Below are positions 43,351 through 52,287 of a DNA stretch of 58,420 nucleotides, piece after piece. The stretch comes from Sphingomonas sp. (GTDB lineage Bacteria > Pseudomonadota > Alphaproteobacteria > Sphingomonadales > Sphingomonadaceae), in the NCBI GenBank assembly GCA_025981625.1, contig JAICXF010000004.1, forward strand, positions 1 through 58,420. Direction: 5' to 3'. The position numbers and the translations under genes were made by a program. The notes below the pieces were generated by a model. The model saw only the letters and a list, made by a program, of their open reading frames with translations, was not told the DNA's origin and made no database searches. Within the stretch, counting starts at the first letter, position 1; each line of letters starts with the position of its first letter.

Positions 43351-44514
43351 TCAGCTGGTGTGGCGTGACGATGCTGAACGAAATGCCTCGGCCATGGCCG
43401 CACGCAGCGGCGTTGGCCGGTAATTGTAGTCGTAAGGACACCCACGCTTCGGCGCCTTGTCGGCCCGCGGATCGAACCCGTTGAGCCAGCTGAACCGGTC
43501 GGTCATGCCCCACGCCAAAAGATCGCCGAGCTGCGGATAGCTGAGCATCAGGTCGAGATAGGCGCGGCCGTAATCGGCAACCATTCGATCCCGCACGGCG
43601 ACGTCGCGCGGCGCGGAATGATCGTTGACGTCGAACTCGGTGATCAGGAGCTTGTAGCCCATGCCGACCACTTCATCGATGAACCGCCGCCACGGCCCTT
43701 CGGCCTCGGCGACGAGCTGCGCCACCGGCAAGGGCTTAAGCAGGCGGATGTGCGACTGGACGCCGAGCGCATCGACCGGTGTCCCGCGCTTGCGGAAGCC
43801 CTCGAGCAGCTTGAGCACGCCCCTCATGTGGCTCTCGTCGACCGGGTTCCGTTCCCAGCTCATATAATCGTTGTATACCAGCTGCGCGTGCGGGGCTTCT
43901 TCGCGCGCGGTGTGGTACATCAGGTCTAGGAAGCGCTCGCCGCCGAGGGCTCGCGTGACGTTCGTGTCGCGGACCTGCCCGGTTTCGGGTTCCACCGCCT
44001 CGTTGACCACGTCGTACGAATAGATCCGCGTTCCGTAGCGGCGGCAGACCGTGCGGACATGCTCCGTCAGCAGTTTCTCGGCGGCCGCGGCAGCCGCGGG
44101 CTGCGGACCGAAATCCATTTCCGCGAGCCACTTCGGGTACCATTTGGCCGGGGTCCAGAAGAGCGTATGTCCGCGCAGCTTGAAGTTGTGGCGCGCTGCA
44201 TAATCGGCGATCGCGTCGAACGCGCGGAAATCGAACGCGCCCGGCACCCGGCGAACCCATTGCCACTTGAGCTGGTTCTCGGGCACCAGCAGCGAGCATT
44301 CGCGCTCCAGGAGCGCCGCATAAGCGGGATTGGTGAAGCTGCCGGCGTCCATCCCCGGCGGCGTCCAGGCCACCGCCGATCCGAACCGGCGACCGCTGAG
44401 CTGCGCGAGTTCATTCAGCGACGGTGCGGACCTCGTCGCGGGAAACACGGGCGATGCTGCCGCGGCAAGTGTTGCTCCGGCACCCACAAGGCTTTCACGT
44501 CGAGTCAGCCGCAT
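43351..44514 (-). CDS. GH10 endo-beta-1,4-xylanase, secreted
   Basis: The 387-residue product has a Tat-like leader (LTRRESLVGAGATLAAAA) and a strong ribosome site (AGGAGGGACG before the ATG). GH10 motifs: CSLLVPENQLKWQW, LRGHTLFW, acid/base Glu in YDVVNEAVEP, YNDYMSWE, GVQSHIRL, nucleophile Glu in LLITEFDVND and GMTDRFSWLN. It cuts the xylan backbone, including glucuronoxylan, and releases aldouronic acids for the GH67 across the divergent promoter. First gene of the minus-strand xylan operon; operator G is 17 bp upstream. Confidence 0.94.
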   Translation of the reverse strand: MRLTRRESLVGAGATLAAAASPVFPATRSAPSLNELAQLSGRRFGSAVAWTPPGMDAGSFTNPAYAALLERECSLLVPENQLKWQWVRRVPGAFDFRAFDAIADYAARHNFKLRGHTLFWTPAKWYPKWLAEMDFGPQPAAAAAAEKLLTEHVRTVCRRYGTRIYSYDVVNEAVEPETGQVRDTNVTRALGGERFLDLMYHTAREEAPHAQLVYNDYMSWERNPVDESHMRGVLKLLEGFRKRGTPVDALGVQSHIRLLKPLPVAQLVAEAEGPWRRFIDEVVGMGYKLLITEFDVNDHSAPRDVAVRDRMVADYGRAYLDLMLSYPQLGDLLAWGMTDRFSWLNGFDPRADKAPKRGCPYDYNYRPTPLRAAMAEAFRSASSRHTS

Positions 44515-44530
44515 CGTCCCTCCTCTTACG

Positions 44531-44558
44531 ATGATAGCGCTAACAGGCTAGGGTTGAA
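44531..44558 (-). promoter_or_regulatory. putative promoter of the GH10 xylan operon
   Basis: On the minus strand TTCAAC (44553-44558) and TATCAT (44531-44536) are 16 bp apart with operator G lying across the spacer and -10. The -10 is good; the -35 is only fair. Confidence 0.4.
44532..44545. promoter_or_regulatory. LacI-type operator G
   Basis: TGATAGCGCTAACA, identical to operator B, lies between GH10 (minus, 17 bp to ATG) and GH67 (plus, 19 bp to ATG). Confidence 0.87.
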
Positions 44559-44564
44559 CCGACA

Positions 44565-46721
44565 ATGTCCGACTCTAGCCGCCTCCGAACAATCGGCGCG
44601 ACCGCGCTGCTGCTCCTTCTTGCGGCGCCCGCCAGCGCCGAAGATGGCTCTCGTCTCTGGCTGCGGTACGATCCCGTCCCGGCGTCGGTTCGTGAGCGCT
44701 ACGCCAGCCACGCCACCGAGCTGGTCACCGATGCGCGTGGAGCGATCGCGGACGCCGCGGAATCGGAGCTGAGGCGCGGCCTTTCGGGCTTGATTGCCCG
44801 GCCGATGCCGCTCGCTCCGGGCGTCGACCGCGATGGAGCCGTTGTGCTCGCGCTCGCCAACTCTCCGGCGGTCCGGCGCCAGCATTTGCAGCTGAGCGGG
44901 CTAGGAACGGAAGGCTTCATCATCCGCAGCGCGCGAGTGCACGGGCGAGATACGACCATCATCGCGGCGAACAGCGAGCGTGGCCTGCTCTACGGCGCCT
45001 TCGCATTGTTGCGGCGGATGCAGATGCACCAGCCGCTCGAGCGCCTGAACATGCGCGACCGGCCGGCGCTGTCGCTGCGCATGCTCGATCATTGGGATAA
45101 TCTCGACCGATCGGTGGAGCGCGGCTATGCTGGCAAGTCGCTGTGGGACTGGCAGGCGCTGCCGGCTCGCATCGACCCCCGCTACAATGATTATGCACGC
45201 GCCGACGCGTCGGTCGGGATCAACGCCGCCGTGCTCAACAACGTCAACGCCAACGCGCAAATCCTGACCGCGCCGCACCTTCAGAAAGTGAAGGCGCTTG
45301 CCGACACGTTCCGGCCGTGGGGCGTGCGCGTCTATCTGTCCGCACGCTTCACCGCGCCGATGGACCTCGGTGGACTCAAGACGGCGGACCCGCTCGATCC
45401 GGCGGTGCGCGCCTGGTGGCGCTCCAAGGCCGACGAAATCTACCGGCTCATCCCCGATTTTGGCGGCTTTCTGGTGAAGGCCAATTCCGAAGGCCAGCCC
45501 GGTCCGCAGGACTATCACCGCACCCACGCCGACGGCGCGAACATGCTTGCCGATGCACTGCGTCCGCACGGCGGCACGGTGCTGTGGCGGGCATTCGTCT
45601 ACGGAAGTTCGGACAAGGACCGGGCGATGCAGGCCTATGACGAATTCCGTCCGCTCGACGGCAAGTTCGCCCCGAATGTCATCCTCCAGGTCAAGAACGG
45701 GCCGATCGACTTTCAGCCGCGCGAGCCGTTCCATCCGTTGTTCGGCCAGATGCCGCACACGCGCGTCGCGCTGGAGGCGCAGCTCACGCGCGAATATCTG
45801 GGACAGAACACCGGCGTCGTTTATCTCGGGCCGATGTGGTCGGAGGTGTTGAACGCCGACACTTGTTCGCCTCGCTGCGGTTCGCCGGTCTCCGGCACGA
45901 TTGCAGCGATGGCCGGCGTCGCGAATGTCGGAACCGATCGCAACTGGACCGGCACCAATTTCGACCAGGCGAACTGGTACGCTTTCGGGCGGCTGGCATG
46001 GAACCCTCGCCTGTCGCCCGAGCACATCGCCGACGAGTGGACCCGGATGACGTGGACCAACGATCCCCGTTCCACGCAGGCGATCGTGGCGATGATGATG
46101 GGTTCGCGCGAAACCGTGGTCGATTTCATGACGCCGCTCGGCCTCGCCCACCAGATGGCGACGGACTATCATTATGGGCCAGCCCCTTGGGTTTGCGATC
46201 TCAAGCAGGCGAGCTGGAGTCCGTGCTATTACGCTCGCGCTGACGCGGAGGGGATCGGGTTCGATCGCTCATCGGTTCCCGCCGGAAAGCACGACTCAGA
46301 GCCGCCGAACGCCGCGCTCGAATATGCGTTGGCCGTCGCCGCGCGGTTCGCCTCGCTGGCAAGCGTGCCGGACAAGTATCTGTTGTGGTTCCACCACGTA
46401 CCCTGGACCTACCGGATGCGGTCGGGACGAACCCTGTGGGACGAACTCGTGCACCATTACGACCTCGGCGTTGCTAAGGTGGGCCAAATGCAGGTCAGCT
46501 GGCGCGGCGTTCGGCCCGACGTGGATTCTGAGCGCTGGGCGGCAGTGAACACCGATCTGGTTCGTGAGCAGGACGAGGCGGTGTGGTGGCGCGATGCCTC
46601 AATCGCCTATTTCCAGAGCATCTCCAAGCAGCCGCTGCCGAACGGCGCCAGGCCTCCCGCGCACCCGCTCAGCTATTACGAAGCGCTGAAGCCGCCGAAC
46701 CTCCCTGGCCTCGCTCACTAG
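44565..46721 (+). CDS. GH67 alpha-glucuronidase
   Basis: The 718-residue product has a signal-like N-terminus (TIGATALLLLLAAPASA), so it is probably periplasmic; many GH67 enzymes are intracellular. GH67 landmarks: LWLRYDPV, the N-terminal hexosaminidase-like domain with GLLYGAFALLRRM, SLRMLDHWDNLDRSVERGYAG in pieces, proposed acid Glu in VKANSEGQPGP, KNGPIDFQPREPFHPLFGQM in pieces, and LWFHHVPWTYRM near the C-terminus. It removes 4-O-methyl-glucuronic acid from the end of aldouronic acids made by GH10, hence its pairing across operator G. The ribosome site is weak. Confidence 0.94.
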   Translation: MSDSSRLRTIGATALLLLLAAPASAEDGSRLWLRYDPVPASVRERYASHATELVTDARGAIADAAESELRRGLSGLIARPMPLAPGVDRDGAVVLALANSPAVRRQHLQLSGLGTEGFIIRSARVHGRDTTIIAANSERGLLYGAFALLRRMQMHQPLERLNMRDRPALSLRMLDHWDNLDRSVERGYAGKSLWDWQALPARIDPRYNDYARADASVGINAAVLNNVNANAQILTAPHLQKVKALADTFRPWGVRVYLSARFTAPMDLGGLKTADPLDPAVRAWWRSKADEIYRLIPDFGGFLVKANSEGQPGPQDYHRTHADGANMLADALRPHGGTVLWRAFVYGSSDKDRAMQAYDEFRPLDGKFAPNVILQVKNGPIDFQPREPFHPLFGQMPHTRVALEAQLTREYLGQNTGVVYLGPMWSEVLNADTCSPRCGSPVSGTIAAMAGVANVGTDRNWTGTNFDQANWYAFGRLAWNPRLSPEHIADEWTRMTWTNDPRSTQAIVAMMMGSRETVVDFMTPLGLAHQMATDYHYGPAPWVCDLKQASWSPCYYARADAEGIGFDRSSVPAGKHDSEPPNAALEYALAVAARFASLASVPDKYLLWFHHVPWTYRMRSGRTLWDELVHHYDLGVAKVGQMQVSWRGVRPDVDSERWAAVNTDLVREQDEAVWWRDASIAYFQSISKQPLPNGARPPAHPLSYYEALKPPNLPGLAH

Positions 46722-46735
46722 GCGCACCAAAGAAA

Positions 46736-46762
46736 AGGCCCTCTCCGCAAGGGAGAGGGCCT
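46736..46762 (-). terminator. rho-independent terminator after the TonB receptor gene
   Basis: AGGCCCTCTCC (46736-46746) pairs perfectly with GGAGAGGGCCT (46752-46762) around a 5-nt loop. On the minus strand the stem is followed by TTTTCTTTGG, a good T-tract, so it ends the receptor transcript. It may also stop GH67 readthrough, although the plus-strand T-tract is absent. Confidence 0.8.
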
Positions 46763-46814
46763 AGGGGAGAAGCAGGTACCGCTACCGCTTCCAGAAGCTT
46801 GTTGAACCCGTCGC

Positions 46815-49800
46815 TTATCCGCGCTCGGGCTTTGCAGCCGGCGGCGGCGGCGGCGGAGGCGGTGCCGGGCACGTCGCCGTCGCTTCGATCACCGTTCCGT
46901 CCGCGCAAGTCTGCGTTGCGACCGGTGCCGGCGCCGGAGGCGGCGGGGCAATCGGTGGCGGTGGCGGCGCCGCGTGAGCCGTCGAGCCGCCGAACGATCC
47001 ACGCAGGATGAACGAGTACCTCCGGTCCTGCATCACGTCGGAGCGAGGTCCCTGGAGACCCGAGGTCGTGAACTGCTGAACGGTTTCCGTCACCGAGTTG
47101 GTAAGGTTCTGCGCCTGCACGCCCACCTTCAGGAATGGCGCGATCGTATAGAACACCGATGCGTCCAAAGTGCCGTAGGCCTTCTGGAAGATCGGGAAGT
47201 ACGGGAAAATGACATCCGATTCGGTCAGCAGGAACTTCGAACGCCAGTTGTAAGCGACGCGGATCGAAATCGGGCCTTTCTCGAAGAACGGCTCGATATT
47301 GATCGTGTGCTTTGAAAGCTGCGCCAGGGGCAAGTTGCCCGCCACGCCGGTCGGCGGCGTGCTGACCCCCGACCCTCCGTTCAGGAACGAGTTTGGAATG
47401 CCCTTGCTTTGAACATAGGCGTAATTCGCGCTCAAGCCGAAGCCGCTCAAGAACCCCGGCAGGAAATCGTAGGTCTGGGTGTAGGAGACCTCGAAGCCCT
47501 TGACCTTGCCGGTCCCGGTGTAATTCGCCGGTCCGCGAACCGCGACGGTTTCGGTAATGCCGTTGTTCGTGATGTCGCGGTTTACGGTGCTCTCATAGAT
47601 GTAGTTGTGGATGTTCTTCAGGAACACGTCGAACGTGAATGAGCCGACGCGGCTTCCCCCGAAATACCATTCCAGTGACGCATCGAAAATGTCCGAGGTG
47701 ATGGGCCTAAGGAAAGGATTGCCGGCGCTGGACTGAGGATTGCCGTTGCTGTCGAGACCGATCGTCAGGAAGTTGCGGATGTCCGCCAGGGCGGGACGCG
47801 CAAAGTCCCTGCTCGCCGCAAGCCGGAAGATCAGGTCACGGCTGAGACCGAACTTGAGGTTCGCGCTCGGCAGCCAGTAGCTGTACTTGTTCACCGCCGT
47901 ATTCGGAATCGTGTCGGTGCTGGTGCCGGCAAACGCTTGGAGCTGCGCGTAATTGGCAGGCCCGATGTTGCAGATTCCGCCCGGAACCGTGGGCACCTGC
48001 GGCGCCGGTGGCGGTGGAATAACTGCAGCGCATCGTACGCTGTACGGCTGCGCGATATTGAGCAGCGTCTGGTTAATCCCAAACGCACCGGACGACGTCA
48101 GATTGTCGTGAACGTAGCGAACGCCGATGTTGCCATCCAGCCGAACGTTACCGAACAGCGGCTCGTCCTGACCAAAACGCAGCATCGCGTAAGCATCGGT
48201 GGTCTTCTGGCCGACTGGCTGAATGTCCTGCGGCAGGAACGGTGTTCCGGCAATGACGCCAGGGCGCGACGCAAGGGGCACCCAACTCGAAACCGAAGTA
48301 CAGCCCGTCGTTGCTTGACCCTTCGACGCCTGGATCGTCTTGCACTGTGCCTGCTCGTACGCTTGGACGGTCTGCGCGAATGCGACTGCCTGAGCGTAGT
48401 CATCGGTCAGGTTTCCGCCATAGAAGAGACCTGTTGGCGGAGTTGGCGTGTCACCCCTGAAGAAGTTGTTCCAGTTGTAGCTTTTCACCGCCCCCTGCGG
48501 CACGCCGACCTGATCGAGGAAGGTGGCAGGTCCGACGCCGGACCAGACTTCGCTCAGCGATCCCCAGTTGTAACCCGTATATTTGATGTCCTGCTGCCGG
48601 TCGGAATAGCGCGCGCCGAACTTGAGCTGCTTCAGGAAAGGAACGGTGTCGAGGAAGTTGTAGGCGACGTCACCGGCAAACGCCCACTCATGCCCGCGGC
48701 TGTGCTCGATGTGGTCCATCGCGTTCCGCCAGAAGGTGAACCGCGGATCTGCGAAATACTGGGCATCCGTATCGGCCGCCATCGCCGGATTCGGGGCTGC
48801 CCAAGTTGCGCTGAGCGTCGCCGGCTTATGCGGCGTCACGGCCGGGAACTTGCCAGTCAGATCGATATATTGGTCGGCGTAGTTCGAGCTCGAAATCTCC
48901 ATGTCGAGCGTATCGTGCCGGGCCTTCACATATTGGGCGTCAAGATTGATGTCCCAGTGCGGCGTCGGGCTGAACTTGAAGTTTGCCGACATGTCCTGGA
49001 CGACATTGCTATCCTTGACCTGTCGAGAGTCGAGCGACTGCTGCATGCCGCCCGTCGGCACGCGCGTCGTCGAGCTGCCGCTGTCGGACGTCCGCCAGCC
49101 GCTTCCAGGCAGAGTGATGTAGCCGCTCTCGAACATGTTGTTCGCATCGTACTGATAATTCGGGAAGGCCTGGCCAGCCAAGGGGTTATAGCCGCTCCCC
49201 TCGGCATTGTTCCCGAAGAAGAACTGGCCGGAACTGTTGATGCGGCATTCTGCCCTCGTATGACCGCCGGGCCCATTTCCGTTCTGCTGGCAGCCCAAGG
49301 GGAAGGTGTCGTATTCGGAGAGATCCGAACCAACGCCCATCGTGTATTCGCCCCAATTCTCCGTAGCCTTGGAGTTGAGGAATTGGGCCGTGAGCAAAGC
49401 GCGGCGGTCGTTGCTCTGCCATTGAGCAGCAGCCGCGATGCCCCTGCGCTTGCGATTATGAGTTTCCGTCTGGAACTGCCCGCCTACCGGCGCATACTCA
49501 AGCGGTGAAAGGTCGGCGAACCCGTTGGCCCCGCTCGGCGCAGCGCCCAGGCAGGGACTGTACAAGCCTGCATACGGGACCGTCGGAGGGAATCCTTGCG
49601 TGTCTGTATTGCTGGGCAAGGGCGCGCGGCACAGGCCGGTGCCTGCACCGGAAGCATTATTGTCCGAATAAGTGCCGTTGCGGGTCTGGAAGTTCGAGAC
49701 GCGGACCGCATCGGAACGGGTGTAGAGCTGAGAGTAAGAAACTGCTCCGAGCAGGCCGATCCGGCCGATGCCCGTGTCCCAGCTATCGCTGACGAGCAGC

Positions 49801-50507
49801 GAACCGACGGGCGACCACTTCTTGTAAAGGTCGCCGTAGTTCGCCTCGATGTCGTAACCGACGTGGAAGCCCTTGTTGTCGAACGGCAGGCGCAAGTTCA
49901 TGTTGACGGTGCCGGAAAGGCCGCCCTCGATCCTGTCGGCCGTCTCTTCCTTGTACACTTCCACCGATCCGAGCAACTCGGCCGGCACGTCCTGGAAGTT
50001 GATGCCCTGGCCGTAAACACCCGTCGAGAAGGTGTCGCGGCCATTGAACTGCGACGCGACGAAGGTGAGGCCGCGGATCGTAACGCCCGAGCCTTCCGCC
50101 GAAAAGTGATCGGGGTCGCTGGTGCCCTGGAAGCGGTTGATGGCGACGCCCGGCACGCGCTGCAGCGCCTCCGTGACCGAACGATCGGGAAGAGCGCCGA
50201 TGTCCTGCGCGGTGATGACGTCCTCGACCGTGTCCGAATTGCGCTTGATGTTCTGCGCGCTGCGAAGGCTCTGCCGAATGCCGGTGACGACAATCGCGTT
50301 ACGAGTGTCGGTCGGCGCCGCGGGCGCCGTGGTGTTTGCCGCGGTCGTGTCCGGCTGCGACGGCGAGGTCGAGTTGGAGACCGAGCTGTTGGTCGTCGTG
50401 GTCTGTGCCACCGCCGGCGTCGCCGCCGCAAAGGTGCACAATGCGATGAAAGAAACCCCGCTGCGCAGCGTCCGCGCAGAATCCCGCTGCATATTCGTAA
50501 AGGCCAT
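46815..50507 (-). CDS. TonB-dependent outer-membrane receptor with proline-rich C-terminal tail
   Basis: The 1230-residue product starts at the ATG at 50507 (GGGAG 7 bp upstream) with a signal peptide ending near PAVAQ. The plug domain follows (IVVTGIRQSLRSAQNIKRNS, DIGALPDRSVTEALQRVPGVAINRF in pieces), then the 22-strand barrel, whose last strand reads RRYSFILRGSF. The size and plug are typical of the glycan importers of Caulobacter, Xanthomonas and sphingomonads. Unusually, about 58 residues follow the last strand: two proline runs flanking a Cys-containing segment (QTCADGTVIEATATCPAP). No SusD-like partner is present. Operator H lies 18 bp upstream of the start, so the receptor is probably induced with the hydrolases and takes up xylan or xyloglucan oligosaccharides. 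Confidence 0.92.
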   Translation of the reverse strand: MAFTNMQRDSARTLRSGVSFIALCTFAAATPAVAQTTTTNSSVSNSTSPSQPDTTAANTTAPAAPTDTRNAIVVTGIRQSLRSAQNIKRNSDTVEDVITAQDIGALPDRSVTEALQRVPGVAINRFQGTSDPDHFSAEGSGVTIRGLTFVASQFNGRDTFSTGVYGQGINFQDVPAELLGSVEVYKEETADRIEGGLSGTVNMNLRLPFDNKGFHVGYDIEANYGDLYKKWSPVGSLLVSDSWDTGIGRIGLLGAVSYSQLYTRSDAVRVSNFQTRNGTYSDNNASGAGTGLCRAPLPSNTDTQGFPPTVPYAGLYSPCLGAAPSGANGFADLSPLEYAPVGGQFQTETHNRKRRGIAAAAQWQSNDRRALLTAQFLNSKATENWGEYTMGVGSDLSEYDTFPLGCQQNGNGPGGHTRAECRINSSGQFFFGNNAEGSGYNPLAGQAFPNYQYDANNMFESGYITLPGSGWRTSDSGSSTTRVPTGGMQQSLDSRQVKDSNVVQDMSANFKFSPTPHWDINLDAQYVKARHDTLDMEISSSNYADQYIDLTGKFPAVTPHKPATLSATWAAPNPAMAADTDAQYFADPRFTFWRNAMDHIEHSRGHEWAFAGDVAYNFLDTVPFLKQLKFGARYSDRQQDIKYTGYNWGSLSEVWSGVGPATFLDQVGVPQGAVKSYNWNNFFRGDTPTPPTGLFYGGNLTDDYAQAVAFAQTVQAYEQAQCKTIQASKGQATTGCTSVSSWVPLASRPGVIAGTPFLPQDIQPVGQKTTDAYAMLRFGQDEPLFGNVRLDGNIGVRYVHDNLTSSGAFGINQTLLNIAQPYSVRCAAVIPPPPAPQVPTVPGGICNIGPANYAQLQAFAGTSTDTIPNTAVNKYSYWLPSANLKFGLSRDLIFRLAASRDFARPALADIRNFLTIGLDSNGNPQSSAGNPFLRPITSDIFDASLEWYFGGSRVGSFTFDVFLKNIHNYIYESTVNRDITNNGITETVAVRGPANYTGTGKVKGFEVSYTQTYDFLPGFLSGFGLSANYAYVQSKGIPNSFLNGGSGVSTPPTGVAGNLPLAQLSKHTINIEPFFEKGPISIRVAYNWRSKFLLTESDVIFPYFPIFQKAYGTLDASVFYTIAPFLKVGVQAQNLTNSVTETVQQFTTSGLQGPRSDVMQDRRYSFILRGSFGGSTAHAAPPPPPIAPPPPAPAPVATQTCADGTVIEATATCPAPPPPPPPPAAKPERG

Positions 50508-50525
50508 CAGGCACTCCCAGTTTAC

Positions 50526-50539
50526 TGGTAGCGCTAACA
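50526..50539. promoter_or_regulatory. LacI-type operator H
   Basis: TGGTAGCGCTAACA lies 18 bp before the TonB-receptor ATG and 224 bp before the halogenase-like operon. It falls roughly 20-35 bp after the predicted transcription start of the receptor, a position suited to a roadblock. Confidence 0.83.
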
Positions 50540-50566
50540 CGCGCATCCAGCCTCTCTCCTGCCAAC

Positions 50567-50595
50567 TGCATAACTCGGCGTTATTTTTGCGGCAA
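50567..50595 (-). promoter_or_regulatory. putative promoter of the TonB receptor
   Basis: On the minus strand TTGCCG (50590-50595) and TATGCA (50567-50572) are spaced by exactly 17 bp in an otherwise gene-free region. Transcription would start near 50560, upstream of operator H. Confidence 0.5.
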
Positions 50596-50763
50596 GAGCG
50601 TTACACGGCTGCCTGTCATCGTCTCTGGTAAGTGTGGCACCAATGCCGCACAATCGCGTCGCGCAACTGATAACACACGGCTTTTTTGCATTGGCGCGGA
50701 CGCCACAGCGCTTGATTGAGGGCCAAAAGTCGCCAACGCTAGGAATATACTGTGGCGGGTGAG

Positions 50764-52287
50764 ATGGGAGACATGGAAGAGCCGGACAAAATCCGCGTAG
50801 TCGTCGTGGGCGGCGGGACCGCGGGGTGGATGACCGCCGCCGCGCTGACCACGCTGCTGCCCAAGCGATGCGACCTGCGACTCGTCGAATCGGAAGCGAT
50901 CGGAATCGTCGGCGTCGGCGAAGCCACCCTACCGCACATCCGCTCGTTCAACGAGCGGCTCGGCATCGACGAAGCCGACTTCATGGCCGCCACTCGAGCC
51001 ACGTTTAAGCTCGGGATCGACTTTTCCGGCTGGGGCAAGATCGGCGACAGCTACGTCCATCCCTTCGGGACCTTCGGACGCGGGACTGGCGAAGTCGATT
51101 TTCACCATTACTGGACTCGCCTGAACCAGGCAGGCGCAGCAGCGCCGATCGGCGAATATTCGATCGCCTGCACCATGGCCACCATGAACCGCTTCAGCCT
51201 GCCCGAGGCAGATTCGGCCAAGCTCGAGTCGACCTTTTCCTATGCCTACCAGTTCGACGCGACCCTGTACGCGCCGTACCTCCGACGCCTGTCCGAGCAG
51301 AGGGGGGCAAGACGTACCGAAGGGCGCATCGTTGACGTCCAGCTCAATCCCGAGAGCGGCGATGTCGCCGCCGTGATCCTCGAAAACGGAGAGCGGATCG
51401 AAGGCGATCTGTTCGTCGATTGTTCGGGCTTCGTCTCGCTATTGCTCGGGAAAGCGCTCGGCGAACCGTTCGAGGACTGGGCGCAATGGCTGCCGTGCGA
51501 CCGTGCCGTCGCCATGCCCTGCAGGACGCGCACTGCGCTGACTCCCTACACGAGCGCGATCGCGATGGGCGCCGGGTGGCGGTGGCGAATTCCGCTCCAG
51601 CACCGGACCGGCAACGGTTATGTCTATTCTTCCGCGTTCACGAGCGATGACGAAGCGCGCCAGGCGCTGGTGTCGTCGGTCGAGGGGGAGCCACTGGTCG
51701 ATCCTCGGGTGCTCAAGTTCAGGGCCGGGCGACGGCGGCGCAGCTGGGTCGGAAACTGCATCGGCGTGGGGCTTTCGAGCGGTTTTCTAGAACCGCTCGA
51801 ATCGACCAGCATGTATCTGATCCAGGCAGCGATCACCGCGCTTATCGAGCTTTTTCCGAATCCGCGGCTTTCGCCTCTCGATCGCGACGAGTTCAATCGC
51901 TTGATCGACCTGGAATACGACCGGATCCGCGATTTTCTGATCCTCCATTACCACGCGACCGAGCGGTCCGACACGCCGTTCTGGGATTACGTCCGGACCA
52001 TGGACGTGCCCGACACTCTCAAGGAGAAGATCGAGTTGTTCCGAAGGCGCGGACGCTCGGTCAAATATCGCGAAGGCGTGTTCCTTGACGCAAGCTGGGT
52101 CGCCCTATTTACTGGCCAGGGGGTCATTCCGGAACATTATGATCAACGCGCCGATGCGCCGAGCGAGCATGGGTTGAAACAGGCGATGGGCGCGTTGCGC
52201 GACGAGGTTCGCGGCCGGGCGGAGATTATGCCGGACCACCGTGCCTATATCGAGCGTTACTGTCCGATGACCGCCGAGGCGGCGTGA
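50764..52287 (+). CDS. flavin-dependent tryptophan-halogenase-like protein 1
   Basis: About 507 residues from the ATG at 50764; GTG at 50752 and ATG at 50773 are alternatives in the same frame. Halogenase signatures are intact: FAD motif VVVVGGGTAGWMTAAAL, GIVGVGEATLPHI, catalytic-Lys segment ATFKLGIDFSGW, WRWRIPLQHRTGNGYVYSS (the WxWxIP motif that marks halogenases against monooxygenases) and GFLEPLESTSMYLIQ with the catalytic Glu. No signal peptide, so it is cytoplasmic and needs a flavin reductase from elsewhere. It leads a run of four overlapping paralogues. The family chlorinates or brominates indoles and other electron-rich aromatics; substrate and natural role of the receptor-linked branch are unsettled. 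Confidence 0.88.
   Translation: MGDMEEPDKIRVVVVGGGTAGWMTAAALTTLLPKRCDLRLVESEAIGIVGVGEATLPHIRSFNERLGIDEADFMAATRATFKLGIDFSGWGKIGDSYVHPFGTFGRGTGEVDFHHYWTRLNQAGAAAPIGEYSIACTMATMNRFSLPEADSAKLESTFSYAYQFDATLYAPYLRRLSEQRGARRTEGRIVDVQLNPESGDVAAVILENGERIEGDLFVDCSGFVSLLLGKALGEPFEDWAQWLPCDRAVAMPCRTRTALTPYTSAIAMGAGWRWRIPLQHRTGNGYVYSSAFTSDDEARQALVSSVEGEPLVDPRVLKFRAGRRRRSWVGNCIGVGLSSGFLEPLESTSMYLIQAAITALIELFPNPRLSPLDRDEFNRLIDLEYDRIRDFLILHYHATERSDTPFWDYVRTMDVPDTLKEKIELFRRRGRSVKYREGVFLDASWVALFTGQGVIPEHYDQRADAPSEHGLKQAMGALRDEVRGRAEIMPDHRAYIERYCPMTAEAA

Noticed and set aside
46774..46787. Operator-like AGGTACCGCTACCG
   Set aside because: It has the wrong core and lies between the 3' ends of two convergent genes, next to a terminator, with no start codon nearby.
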